NCBI RefSeq assembly: GCF_903914075.1
Contig: NZ_CAIWNQ010000012.1
Coordinates: 1-64,000, forward strand
Direction of reading: 5' to 3'
Length of the DNA: 64,000 nucleotides
Source: Ruegeria sp. THAF57
GTDB lineage: Bacteria > Pseudomonadota > Alphaproteobacteria > Rhodobacterales > Rhodobacteraceae
Shown: positions 18,714 to 27,272 of the stretch, piece by piece
Layout: every line of letters begins with the position of its first letter
How positions within the stretch are numbered: position 1 is the first letter of the stretch
Program-made: the position numbers and the translations under genes
Notes under the pieces: model-generated
What the model saw: the letters and a program-made list of their open reading frames with translations, nothing else
What the model was told of the DNA's origin: nothing
Database searches by the model: none

Positions 18714-19567
18714 GCATCGAACCGATCACCGGTCGCTATGTAACTGCCACCATGAGCGGTGCCCCGCGCCGTATCTATTTCGAAGAGGCGGGGCAAGGGC
18801 GTCCGGTCATCTGCCTGCACACCGCAGGCGCCGATACCCGCCAGTGGCGTCACCTGATGAATGACGCCGAGATCACCGCATCGTACCGCCTGATCGCCTT
18901 CGACATGCCGTGGCACGGCAAATCGCTGCCGCCAGAAGGCTTCGAGACACAGGAATACCTCCTGACGACAGAAGCCTACATCGAAACCGTTCTGGCCGTC
19001 GTCGACTGTCTGGGCCTTGATCGCCCAGTCCTTGCTGGCTGCTCGATGGGCGGGCGCATTGCCCTCCAAATCGCGGCGCTTCACCCGGAAAAATTTAGCG
19101 GCTTCATTGCGATCGAAGCGTCGGATTTTCAGCCTGCCTGGTACGACATCGACTGGTTCCACAGACCCGATGCCCATGGCGGCGAGATGGGTGCTGCTCT
19201 CGTATCCGCCAACATCTCACCCTTTGCGCCCAACTCCGAACGCTGGAACACGCTTTGGATGTTCATGCAAAGCGGTCCGGGCGTTTTCCGCGGCGATCTG
19301 AGCTTTTACACCAAGGATGACAGCCTGATCCCGCGCTTGCCAACGATCGATACTGCAAAGACGCCGGTGCACATCATCGTAGGCGCCTATGATTTGACCT
19401 GCACGCCCGAGGATGCCGAGCGAACCGCCAACGCCATTCCTGGCGCCACTTTGGCCGTCATGGATGAACTGGGCCACTTTCCGATGAGCGAACACCCTGA
19501 GGGCTTCCGCCCGTTCTTCGTGGACGCACTGGAAAAGATGCCAAGCCCGGCGGCGAAAACTACCTGA
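18710..19567 (+). CDS. Alpha/beta hydrolase, candidate 3-oxoadipate enol-lactonase
   Basis: A 285-residue alpha/beta hydrolase with the nucleophile elbow GCSMGG (S112), acid D228 (VGAYDLT) and H256 (LGHFPMSEHP). In this operon the missing catechol-branch step is hydrolysis of 3-oxoadipate enol-lactone, the PcaD/CatD reaction, and PcaD enzymes share this fold, so it is a reasonable candidate. The sequence is not an obvious PcaD copy, so other ring-fission or lactone substrates remain possible. ATGA overlap with the gene upstream; 29 bases to the next. Confidence 0.7.
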   Translation: MSIEPITGRYVTATMSGAPRRIYFEEAGQGRPVICLHTAGADTRQWRHLMNDAEITASYRLIAFDMPWHGKSLPPEGFETQEYLLTTEAYIETVLAVVDCLGLDRPVLAGCSMGGRIALQIAALHPEKFSGFIAIEASDFQPAWYDIDWFHRPDAHGGEMGAALVSANISPFAPNSERWNTLWMFMQSGPGVFRGDLSFYTKDDSLIPRLPTIDTAKTPVHIIVGAYDLTCTPEDAERTANAIPGATLAVMDELGHFPMSEHPEGFRPFFVDALEKMPSPAAKTT

Positions 19568-19596
19568 CCGATAACCCCTGCGCAGGAGGAGGAGTC

Positions 19597-19803
19597 ATGT
19601 GCACGAACGCGAAAACCCCGTGTCCCGGATGCAAGAAACATGAAAAAGCCGACGCAGACTGGATGTTCTTCACCGATGACGAGCGAAAGGCCACCGAGGC
19701 ATTGCGCAAGCGTCCGGCACTTTTCGACCGTTCCTTTCTGAAACCTGAACCCGCACATGCTGGCACCCGTCCGGTCGCATCCAACGGAGAAGTACACCCA
19801 TGA
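19597..19803 (+). CDS. Small cysteine-containing protein, 68 aa
   Basis: A 68-residue protein with three N-terminal cysteines (C2, C9, C12 in MCTNAKTPCPGCKK), possibly a metal site. A strong AGGAGGAGGAG site precedes the ATG and the stop overlaps the BKACE start (ATGA), so it is very probably translated. I do not recognise a family. The translational coupling suggests a role with the BKACE enzyme, for example as a subunit or metal chaperone; that is speculation. Confidence 0.6.
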   Translation: MCTNAKTPCPGCKKHEKADADWMFFTDDERKATEALRKRPALFDRSFLKPEPAHAGTRPVASNGEVHP

Positions 19804-20660
19804 CCAATCCCTGCATTATCTGTGTGGCGATCACGGGCAGCCTGCCCACAAAAGCCAACAATCCGGCTGTCCCGATCAGTGTGTCGGAACAAGTAGATTC
19901 CACACACGAGGCTTTTGAGGCCGGGGCCACCATCGTGCACGCCCATGTGCGCAACGATGATGAATCTCCGTCTTCAGACCCTGAGAAGTTCGCCGCGCTG
20001 AAAGAAGGGATCGAGAAACACTGCCCCGGCATGATCATCCAGTTCTCGACCGGAGGGCGATCAGGCGCGGGTCAGACGCGTGGCGGGATGTTGCCGCTTT
20101 CGCCCGACATGGCCTCGCTGTCCGTCGGATCGAACAATTTCCCGACACGTGTTTACGAAAACCCGCCTGATCTGGTGGACTGGCTGGCCAGCGAAATGCT
20201 GACCTACAGCGTCAAACCGGAGATCGAAGCCTTCGACCTGAGCCATATCCTGAAAGCCAAGGACATGGCTGACAAAGGTCAGCTTGTGGGCACGCCTTAC
20301 ATCCAGTTCGTGATGGGCGTGAAAAACGCGATGCCGGTCGATCGTGATGTGTTCGACTACTACATCCACACCGTGCGCCGCCTCTTCGGTGAAGACGCTC
20401 CATGGTGCGCCGCGGGCATTGGTGCCAACCAGCTCAAACTGAACGAATGGGCTATCGCTGCGGGGGGTCATGCCCGCACCGGTCTGGAAGACAACGTTCG
20501 ACTTGATCGCGACACGCTCGCTCCCAGCAACGCAGCCTTGGTGCGCCGGGCTGTTGAGATTTGTGAAAGAAACGATCGCTCGGTGGCAACGTGGCAAGAG
20601 GCGCGCCGCATTCTTGGACTGCGCTTGTCTGCGAATGCCTCAAAAGGACGCGCATCATGA
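19800..20660 (+). CDS. BKACE family (DUF849) beta-keto acid cleavage enzyme
   Basis: A 286-residue member of the beta-keto acid cleavage family, the group that includes 3-keto-5-aminohexanoate cleavage enzyme. These enzymes use acetyl-CoA to cut a beta-keto acid into acetoacetate and a CoA ester. The zinc-binding HxH (H47, H49 in IVHAHVRND) and FSTGGRSGAG are present. In this operon the likely substrate is 3-oxoadipate, giving succinyl-CoA and acetoacetate; that is inference from context. It overlaps the genes on both sides by 4 bases, and the next two genes are a CoA-transferase that could activate acetoacetate. Confidence 0.82.
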   Translation: MTNPCIICVAITGSLPTKANNPAVPISVSEQVDSTHEAFEAGATIVHAHVRNDDESPSSDPEKFAALKEGIEKHCPGMIIQFSTGGRSGAGQTRGGMLPLSPDMASLSVGSNNFPTRVYENPPDLVDWLASEMLTYSVKPEIEAFDLSHILKAKDMADKGQLVGTPYIQFVMGVKNAMPVDRDVFDYYIHTVRRLFGEDAPWCAAGIGANQLKLNEWAIAAGGHARTGLEDNVRLDRDTLAPSNAALVRRAVEICERNDRSVATWQEARRILGLRLSANASKGRAS

Positions 20661-21385
20661 ACAAGGTATACAAAACAGCCGCCGAGGCTCTGGATGGCCT
20701 CCTGCATGACGGGATGTTGGTCGCGGCCGGAGGCTTTGGCCTCTGTGGCATTCCGGAACTTTTGATCGACGCCATTATGGCAAGCGGCGTGAAGGACCTG
20801 ACCGTCGCTTCGAACAATGCGGGCGTCGATGACTTCGGCCTCGGCAAGCTCTTGGCCACCCGCCAGATCAAGAAGATGATGTCGTCCTACGTCGGCGAGA
20901 ATGCCGAGTTCATGCGCCAGTATCTGAGCGGAGAACTGGAGCTGGAATTTAACCCGCAAGGCACGTTGGCCGAGCGCATGCGCGCTGGCGGGGCAGGCAT
21001 CCCCGGATTCTACACCCAGACAGGTGTTGGCACCCAGATCGCCGAAGGCAAGGAAGTCAAAGAGTTCAACGGCAAAGAGTACATCCTCGAAGAGGGCATT
21101 TTTGCCGACCTGTCGATCGTCAAGGCGTGGAAAGCCGATGACACAGGCAACCTGATTTTCCGGAAGACCGCGCGCAACTTCAATCCGCCCGCCGCCATGT
21201 GCGGCAAGGTCTGCGTAGCCGAGGTCGAGGAAATCGTGCCGCGCGGTTCGATCAACCCCGACCATATCCATCTGCCGGGGATCTACGTGCACCGCCTGAT
21301 ACAGGGCGAACACGAAAAGCGGATTGAACAGCGCACAACGCGAGCGCGGTCCGAAGGGGCAACACGCAAGCGGGAGGAAGCATAA
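20657..21385 (+). CDS. 3-keto acid CoA-transferase, subunit A (SCOT-like)
   Basis: A 242-residue alpha subunit of a family I CoA-transferase. Sequence character is closer to succinyl-CoA:acetoacetate transferase (ScoA) than to the 3-oxoadipate enzyme PcaI: FGLCGIPELLI, QIKKMMSSYVGENAEF and PQGTLAERMRAGGAGIPGFY all follow the ScoA pattern, whereas PcaI proteins differ in the middle segment. The C-terminus has a charged extension past residue 220. The start at 20657 overlaps the BKACE stop. It pairs with the next gene. Confidence 0.85.
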   Translation: MNKVYKTAAEALDGLLHDGMLVAAGGFGLCGIPELLIDAIMASGVKDLTVASNNAGVDDFGLGKLLATRQIKKMMSSYVGENAEFMRQYLSGELELEFNPQGTLAERMRAGGAGIPGFYTQTGVGTQIAEGKEVKEFNGKEYILEEGIFADLSIVKAWKADDTGNLIFRKTARNFNPPAAMCGKVCVAEVEEIVPRGSINPDHIHLPGIYVHRLIQGEHEKRIEQRTTRARSEGATRKREEA

Positions 21386-22008
21386 TGCCCTGGGATCGCA
21401 ACCGGATGGCGGCACGTGCCGCACAGGAACTCGAAGACGGCATGTATGTGAACCTCGGGATCGGCATCCCGACGCTTGTCGCCAACTACGTCGGCGACAA
21501 GGATATCACGCTGCAGTCGGAAAACGGCATGCTCGGCATGGGTCCGTTCCCGTTCGAGGGCGAAGAGGACCCGGACCTGATCAATGCCGGCAAGCAGACG
21601 ATCACCGAGCTGAACCGAACCTCGTACTTCGACAGCGCCATGTCCTTCGGAATGATCCGCGGCGGCAAGATCGCCGCGGCAGTCTTGGGTGCAATGGAAG
21701 TTTCCGAGAAGGGTGACCTCGCAAACTGGATGATCCCGAGAAAGCTCGTGAAGGGTATGGGCGGTGCGATGGACCTCGTTGCCGGTGTTGGCCGTGTTGT
21801 GGTGGTGATGGATCACACCAACAAGCATGGTGACAGCAAGCTCTTGAAGGAGTGTACGTTGCCGTTGACTGGCAAAGGCGTGGTCGACAGGATCATCACC
21901 AACCTCGGTGTTCTGGACGTGACCCACAAGGGCCTGCACATCGTCGAATGCGCCGATGCTGTCTCCCGCGACGATATCATCAAGGCGACCGAGGCAACGA
22001 TTGTCTGA
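21385..22008 (+). CDS. 3-keto acid CoA-transferase, subunit B (SCOT-like)
   Basis: A 207-residue beta subunit with the catalytic glutamate E46 in LQSENGMLG and the GIGIPTLVANY motif. The pair would move CoA from succinyl-CoA to acetoacetate (or 3-oxoadipate). The ATG overlaps the subunit A stop by one base (TAATG). A probable terminator follows 37 bases after the stop. Confidence 0.87.
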   Translation: MPWDRNRMAARAAQELEDGMYVNLGIGIPTLVANYVGDKDITLQSENGMLGMGPFPFEGEEDPDLINAGKQTITELNRTSYFDSAMSFGMIRGGKIAAAVLGAMEVSEKGDLANWMIPRKLVKGMGGAMDLVAGVGRVVVVMDHTNKHGDSKLLKECTLPLTGKGVVDRIITNLGVLDVTHKGLHIVECADAVSRDDIIKATEATIV

Positions 22009-22045
22009 AGCATCTAGATATCACGGGCTACGCCTGAATGACATT

Positions 22046-22073
22046 CCGGCTCCGCAATCGGGGCCGGTTTTCT
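22046..22073 (+). terminator. Probable terminator after the CoA-transferase genes
   Basis: CCGGCTCC pairs with GGGGCCGG (one T-G pair) across GCAATC and is followed by TTTTCTT. It overlaps sequence that, in the benE frame, reads as family-like N-terminal residues, see the benE entry. Confidence 0.6.
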
Positions 22074-22083
22074 TGCAGTCCTT

Positions 22084-23208
22084 GTGTCCTACGCCGGTCC
22101 GCTTCTGATCTATCTGAGCGCTGCGGAATCGGTGGGCACCTCGAAGGAGGGTTTTTCGTCCTGGGTCTTCGCAATTTCCGTGGCAGCTGGGCTGTCGAGC
22201 ATCGGGCTCAGCCTGTGGTTCCGTGTTCCGGTCGCGATGGCATGGTCGGCCCCTGGCACGGTCCTTCTGATTTCTCTCGGGACATCCTTGTCACCCGCCG
22301 AGATGGTCGGTGCCTATGTCGCTGTGGCAGCGATTCTGGTGCTCATCGGCTTTTCCGGCGTCTTCGAACGGCTTGTACAACTCCTCCCGCCTTCGGTGAC
22401 CAATGGAATGATGGCTGGCATACTCTTCGGATTCGGCCTAAAGGCCGCCGGAGGATTGGCAACTGATCCTGCCGCAATTGCGCTGCTGATCGTCGTCTTC
22501 GCCGTCTGCGCGATGCTCTTTCCCCGTTATTCCATGCTTGTCCTGCTGGCCTCGGCACTGTTGATCAGCGCCGTCTTCTACGATGCATCGGTTGGAACCG
22601 TGGGCGTGGTTTTCGCGTCCCTCGAAGTCAGCGGACCGGTCTTTTCAATGGGGGCCATGCTGAGCCTGGCATTGCCTTTGCTCATCACAACACTGAGCGG
22701 ACAATACCTTCCGGGGATGGCGATCCTAAGGGCCAATGGCTTCCGGATTTCGGCAAATCCGATCCTCATTGTTGGCGGCCTTGTCTCTGTCTTGGCCGCG
22801 CTCTTGGGCGGAATAACAACCGCTCTGGCCTCGATCACCGCAGCCTTCTGTGCGGGATCGGATAGCCATGAAGACCCCGACCGCCGTTATGTCGCCGGCA
22901 TCGCCTGTGGCGTTTTCTTCTGCCTTGGCGGCGTTTTCGCCGGGACCATCGTTGAAGTACTGGTGCTTTTGCCGACGGCGCTTATTGCCCTGCTGGCTGG
23001 TCTCGCGCTCTTACAACCTATCCTGAAATTCACCGGTGCGATGCTTGCGTCTGAAGATGCTCAGGCGGGGCTGCTGACGTTCCTGTTCACGGCATCTGGT
23101 GTGACCCTGTTCGGAATCGGTTCGGCCTTCTGGGGGGTGGTTATTGGGATCGCCGTCCACTTTCTAGGCAGGTCCGCCGAGTTGTTTTCGGGCAAAACAC
23201 ACACCTGA
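22084..23208 (+). CDS. benE: BenE-type benzoate/H+ symporter, 5' end uncertain
   Basis: About 374 residues of a multi-spanning BenE-family permease (roughly eleven to twelve membrane segments; ITTALASITAAFCAG and HEDPDRRYVAGIACG match the family). The first usable start in this frame is GTG at 22084, without a ribosome site. In-frame codons 22042-22083 read HSGSAIGAGFLAVL, which fits the family N-terminus, but a TGA at 22039 closes the frame and no start codon lies between. An ATG at 22038 is one frame off. So either the start is frameshifted and the gene damaged, or an unusual start is used. It gives a second import route beside the ABC system. Confidence 0.75.
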   Translation: MSYAGPLLIYLSAAESVGTSKEGFSSWVFAISVAAGLSSIGLSLWFRVPVAMAWSAPGTVLLISLGTSLSPAEMVGAYVAVAAILVLIGFSGVFERLVQLLPPSVTNGMMAGILFGFGLKAAGGLATDPAAIALLIVVFAVCAMLFPRYSMLVLLASALLISAVFYDASVGTVGVVFASLEVSGPVFSMGAMLSLALPLLITTLSGQYLPGMAILRANGFRISANPILIVGGLVSVLAALLGGITTALASITAAFCAGSDSHEDPDRRYVAGIACGVFFCLGGVFAGTIVEVLVLLPTALIALLAGLALLQPILKFTGAMLASEDAQAGLLTFLFTASGVTLFGIGSAFWGVVIGIAVHFLGRSAELFSGKTHT

Positions 23209-23326
23209 GAATTTGTGTCAAACGTATAGCCTAAGTGTAAGGTCGCAAGCCTTCTTGCTGTAGGTTACAGGCTTAAGCTTACTCGCTGCGCCAAATGTGT
23301 GCAAAGTACGGCTTCAATGATGTAAG

Positions 23327-24307
23327 TCACCACCCCGGCAAATAGAACTCCGTAATCCCCCGCTTCCCCTCGGCCCGCCCCAGTTGTACGATCACATCGA
23401 TGGACTTGCGGATGTACTCGCGCACCTCGGCGAAGGTCAGCGGCGTTCCCGCCTGCAGTACCATGATCGCCAACCGATCGATGGCGAGTTCCGCGGTTTC
23501 GGCGTGGATGGTGGAGACCGAGCCGCCATGACCGGTGTTGATCGCTTCGAGATAGGTCAAGGCCTCGGCCCCGCGCAGCTCGCCAACGATGATCCGATCG
23601 GGGCGCATGCGGAGGGAGGCCTGCAGAAGGGCGTTGGCGCTGCGTTGCGACCCGGCACCTCGGTCGGCCAGAAGGGCGACGGTGTTCGGCTGACCAGGGA
23701 AGAGTTCGAAGGCGTCTTCGATGGTGATCAGCCGTTCGTGTTCACTGACATGGGTCAGAAGGTGGCGGGCGAAGGTGGTCTTACCGGTCGAGGTGCCGCC
23801 GCTGATCAGGACGTTGAGCCGCGCCTCGACAAGAGTTTGCAGTGCGGCCTCGAGGCTTTCTTCGGCGAGACTGGCGATGTTTTTCATTTTCTCGGCGCGG
23901 AGCGCATCGAGCGAGACGGCCTTGCCGAAGAGATAGGCGGGGGCGTAATCCTGGACGCTGCCCGAGGCGAAGAGGCGGATGGTGATCGAGGCCCCGCGAT
24001 CGATGGCGGGTGGCACGGCGACCTGGACCCGAAGCGGGCGGCCGGCATATTCCACCTTGCCGGAGACGAGGGGGTTCTTTTCAGAGACGCGGGCCTTGGC
24101 GTCGCCGACGATGGTCTGGGCCATGTTGAGGGCGGTGGTGCGATCCACGGTCTGACCTTCGTGGCGCATGGTGGCGTCGCCTGCGACCTCGAGCCAGACC
24201 TTGCCGTCCGGGTTGATCGCGATCTCGACCACGTCGTCACGCCTTAGAAGGTCGCGGAACGGGTCGAGATATCGCTCGAGGTAGGAGGATGGTGACGCCT
24301 GATCCAT
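23327..24307 (-). CDS. virB11: VirB11 secretion ATPase
   Basis: A 326-residue hexameric ATPase at the cytoplasmic base of the T4SS. Walker A SGGTSTGKTTFARHLL (near residue 168), Asp box (ITIEDAFELF), Walker B region (DRIIVGELRGAEAL) and His box (TGHGGSVSTIHA) are in order. ATG at 24307 is preferred over a TTG one codon earlier. It is the last gene of the virB operon, separated from virB10 by 82 bases that contain a small hairpin. Confidence 0.93.
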   Translation of the reverse strand: MDQASPSSYLERYLDPFRDLLRRDDVVEIAINPDGKVWLEVAGDATMRHEGQTVDRTTALNMAQTIVGDAKARVSEKNPLVSGKVEYAGRPLRVQVAVPPAIDRGASITIRLFASGSVQDYAPAYLFGKAVSLDALRAEKMKNIASLAEESLEAALQTLVEARLNVLISGGTSTGKTTFARHLLTHVSEHERLITIEDAFELFPGQPNTVALLADRGAGSQRSANALLQASLRMRPDRIIVGELRGAEALTYLEAINTGHGGSVSTIHAETAELAIDRLAIMVLQAGTPLTFAEVREYIRKSIDVIVQLGRAEGKRGITEFYLPGW

Positions 24308-24337
24308 CAATTCGGTGATTCCGGTAATATTGAACCT

Positions 24338-24376
24338 GGTTTCGCTGCCTCTCGCCTGCGGCTCGAACGCGAAACC
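24338..24376 (-). repeat. Inverted repeat between virB10 and virB11
   Basis: GGTTTCGC (24338-24345) and GCGAAACC (24369-24376) form an 8-bp stem with a 23-base loop in the only sizeable gap of the lower virB operon. It may set virB11 expression; no T-run. Confidence 0.4.
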
Positions 24377-24389
24377 TGATGCTTCTTTT

Positions 24390-25832
24390 TCATTGTGAAC
24401 CGGAACCCCCGTAGATCACCACATCCCTGTCCACGAGCACGGTGACCGAGGCACCCTGATCGACATAGATCGTCGGTGCGATCGAAACCTGCTCGGCGAT
24501 GACGGACCCGACCGCATCCTGCAGGTCGCTGCCGACATCGCCCAGGACGATGCTTGTCGTCTCGTTGTTGGCACTTTCCGCCGCCACGGCCGGTGCTGCC
24601 CCGATCACGGAAATCAGCGCCGCGCCACCGAAGCGCTCGGCGAACTTGGTGTCCACGAGACCGGTGAGGCCTGAGCGACCGAGTTGATCGCCGCCCACGG
24701 CGGAGATTTCCATCGAGGTTCCGTCCGGTGTCAGAACGCGGGTCCAGAGGATTAGGATGCGCTTCTGGTGCATCTCGATGCCGGAGCGGTATTGGCCAAA
24801 AAGGCGGGAGCCTCGGGGGATCAGGATCCGGTCCCCGGAAAACGCCGGGACCGGCTCGGAGACGACCGCCACGACAGACCCGGGTAGATCGCTGTTGATG
24901 GCGGTCTGGAGCGCGGCCTGGATGACGGACCCTTGGGTCAGCGTGCGCTCGGGATGGGTGAGGCGGGCGGCTTCTTGCACTTCGAGCGGTCGCGCGCTCT
25001 GCAGGAACTGCTCGTTTCCTGACAGGACCGGCTCCCCGGCGACAGCGGCCGCAGTGTCGGCCTCCGCCGCTGCACTTTGGCCACCACGCGGACCGTCTGC
25101 GTAGACCACGGCGGGGGATTTGATCTGCGCGGTCAAAAGCTCCTCGGCGACCCGTTCGGCCTCGCGCTGGCGCTGCTCCTCTTCCTGACGCCGGCGCTCT
25201 TCGAGAAGGCGCTGGTCGGCGATCAAACCTTCGCGGTCCAACTCTGCCTCCAGTCCCTCGCGCTGCGCCCGTTCGGCATCGAGCAAGGCTTGCAGCCCTT
25301 CGATGCGGGTATCGGTCTGGCGCTGCAGGTTGGCCAGCTCGGTTTCCTTTGCGGTCAGCGTCGCTTCAAGCGCTTCCTTTTGTTCGTCGAAGGCCTCGCG
25401 CAGGTCTGCGACGGCGGACTGGATTTCCGAGTTGCGGGCAGCCTGGCTGGCGGCGAGGGCCTCGCGGAGCTTGGCGATCTCGGCCAGCACCTCGGCGCTC
25501 GGTTCCGGGGCAGGGGCGGCGGGCACGTCCAGCGCTTCCTCGACAGCGATCAGCGCGTCATTGACCCTTTGCTCTGTCTCATCGGGTGGAAACTCCAGCC
25601 GCCCGCCGGTGCCGGGGCGGCGGTCCTGAAAGGTCTCGACATCGGAGGTCTCAAGCGCGCTGTCACTTGTCCGAAGCCCGGTGGCCAGGAAATACGCGAC
25701 GCCGGCGCCACCAAGGGCGAGGGCGGCGGCGAGAGCACCAACCCCGAGGCTGTTGGCCCGGTGTTTGGATTTGCCGCGCTGGCTGAACTGGTCGAGGCGG
25801 TCCTGCAGATCGGGAGGGGTTTGATCGGCCAT
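24390..25832 (-). CDS. virB10: VirB10 T4SS core component
   Basis: A 480-residue inner-to-outer membrane scaffold protein. One N-terminal membrane helix (about residues 26-50, VGALAAALALGGAGVAYFLA), then a long acidic coiled-coil and charged linker (residues 95-235), then the TrbI/VirB10 C-terminal beta-barrel domain (EVQEAARLTHPERTLTQGSV, ILIPRGSRLFGQY, GRSGLTGLVDTKFAERFGG). Two bases separate it from virB9. Confidence 0.93.
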   Translation of the reverse strand: MADQTPPDLQDRLDQFSQRGKSKHRANSLGVGALAAALALGGAGVAYFLATGLRTSDSALETSDVETFQDRRPGTGGRLEFPPDETEQRVNDALIAVEEALDVPAAPAPEPSAEVLAEIAKLREALAASQAARNSEIQSAVADLREAFDEQKEALEATLTAKETELANLQRQTDTRIEGLQALLDAERAQREGLEAELDREGLIADQRLLEERRRQEEEQRQREAERVAEELLTAQIKSPAVVYADGPRGGQSAAAEADTAAAVAGEPVLSGNEQFLQSARPLEVQEAARLTHPERTLTQGSVIQAALQTAINSDLPGSVVAVVSEPVPAFSGDRILIPRGSRLFGQYRSGIEMHQKRILILWTRVLTPDGTSMEISAVGGDQLGRSGLTGLVDTKFAERFGGAALISVIGAAPAVAAESANNETTSIVLGDVGSDLQDAVGSVIAEQVSIAPTIYVDQGASVTVLVDRDVVIYGGSGSQ

Positions 25833-25834
25833 GG

Positions 25835-26578
25835 TCAGTTGCTCACGTATATGGTGCGCTCGTCGCGCCAGGCGCAGATCACCTCGTCGCCAATGCGTAG
25901 TGTCCAGTAGGTGTTCACCCCAAGCACCCGGACCGTGTTGCCTTGCTGGGTCCAGTTCACCGTGCGTTCGCGGCCCTGGTCATCGGCCTTGAAGAGGGCA
26001 GGTTGGCGACCGTTCTCCGGGAAGACGAAATACGTATAGCGCCCGTCGTCATAGATATGGCTGGGGCGGAAATCCCCTTCGCCCGAGACGCGGTAGTTGT
26101 AGTTGCGCGGGGCCTCAAAGCCCTTGGGCTGGGTTGCACCTGCCGTGCGACGCTCTTCGTCCGGGTAGCGGAAGCGGACCTCGAAGAACATGCCGGTGCG
26201 GTTCGGGATCGAGCCCTCGCGCAGGTGGAAGGAATAGGTGCGGCGGTTGGTGATCACCGTCATGTTGGTCGAGGCATTGGCCACATGCGGTTTGATGGTC
26301 AGCACGTTGCCAAGCTCGGGGATCGGGTCGACCTGGAAGCTTTCGGTGTCGCCGACAATCACCGCCTCGAAGCGCTCCCCCGCCCCAAAATGGATCGTCG
26401 TTGAATGCCGAAGATCGGTTTCGATCCTGTAGACCTGGTTCTCATTGTAGACGGCGGTGCGAATGCGGATGTCGAGCGGGCCGCCTTGCGGGGTGGCCTC
26501 GGCGAGGGCGGCAACAGGAAGGGCAAGCGCCAAGAGGACCATGGTGGGGAGCGCAGGTAGAGATCTCATTTGGGTCAA
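25835..26578 (-). CDS. virB9: VirB9 T4SS core component
   Basis: A 247-residue periplasmic/outer-membrane core protein with signal peptide (cut after ALA, about residue 26) and the CagX/VirB9 C-terminal domain (NYNYRVSGEGDFRPSHIYDD, YFVFPENGRQPALF). It overlaps virB8 by 4 bases. With VirB10 and a small lipoprotein it should form the outer core ring. Confidence 0.92.
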   Translation of the reverse strand: MTQMRSLPALPTMVLLALALPVAALAEATPQGGPLDIRIRTAVYNENQVYRIETDLRHSTTIHFGAGERFEAVIVGDTESFQVDPIPELGNVLTIKPHVANASTNMTVITNRRTYSFHLREGSIPNRTGMFFEVRFRYPDEERRTAGATQPKGFEAPRNYNYRVSGEGDFRPSHIYDDGRYTYFVFPENGRQPALFKADDQGRERTVNWTQQGNTVRVLGVNTYWTLRIGDEVICAWRDERTIYVSN

Positions 26579-27255
26579 TTCTCCAGGGTCTCGGCGTCGA
26601 CGCGGTAGGAGGTCACCACGAAGCCCAAGGGGTTGGCCCAGACGTCCTGAAGGCGCTGGCGGGTTTCGGGTTGGAAGTCGTAGCCGACGGTGGCCACGTA
26701 GGATCGGGTCACGGTGCGGGTGTCGCGGGGACGGCGCAGCGTGCGGGTGAAGCGGACCTGGGCCACGCCGCGCTCGATCTGATTCACGGACTTGATGACC
26801 ACTTCGATCTTGGCGTCACGGCCATATACGGTGATCGGATAGTCCTCATTGGTAGATGACCAGAGATCGCGCAATGTGCGGGCGGCATCGCCATCCGAGC
26901 GATCGAGCACCGAGTTGATGCGTTGCTCGCCATCTGTCAGGTCATAGGTCTCGCGGTCATCGACATAGGCCACGAGATTGGCCTGGATGATGGCGTCGCT
27001 TTCGGAAAGGGTCAGCGCCTGAACAGCGGCGACCCGGTCCATCTCGCCGGTCTCCTTGTCGACGACGACGACGAAGGTTTCGGTCGATTTGAGCGGAAAG
27101 AGGCTCGCGCCCGCGACCATGCCGGCCACGCCGACCAGCACGCCGGCCGCCGCGACGAACCAGGCGAAACGCTCGCGCCGCCGCGGCCCGTAGATGAAAT
27201 CCGCTTCAAACGCGTCGCGGTCAGGCGCGGAGGAACTAAGTACCTTCTTCTTCAA
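26575..27255 (-). CDS. virB8: VirB8 T4SS inner-membrane component
   Basis: A 226-residue bitopic protein: short cytosolic N-terminus, one membrane helix at about residues 30-53 (WFVAAAGVLVGVAGMVAGAS), periplasmic NTF2-like domain ending in NPLGFVVTSYRVDAE, the classic VirB8 tail. It nucleates the inner-membrane complex. 17 bases after virB6. Confidence 0.92.
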   Translation of the reverse strand: MKKKVLSSSAPDRDAFEADFIYGPRRRERFAWFVAAAGVLVGVAGMVAGASLFPLKSTETFVVVVDKETGEMDRVAAVQALTLSESDAIIQANLVAYVDDRETYDLTDGEQRINSVLDRSDGDAARTLRDLWSSTNEDYPITVYGRDAKIEVVIKSVNQIERGVAQVRFTRTLRRPRDTRTVTRSYVATVGYDFQPETRQRLQDVWANPLGFVVTSYRVDAETLEN

Positions 27256-27272
27256 GTCAATCGTCTTTCACA

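Noticed and set aside
20657..22008. Considered as catIJ/pcaIJ (3-oxoadipate CoA-transferase)
   Set aside because: Middle segments follow the ScoA/ScoB pattern. The 3-oxoadipate role is not excluded, so no pca or cat symbol was given.
22038..22466. ATG-started 142-codon frame overlapping benE
   Set aside because: The start is attractive, but the translation is not protein-like after the first codons, whereas the neighbouring frame is clearly BenE. It is mentioned only as the possible displaced benE start.
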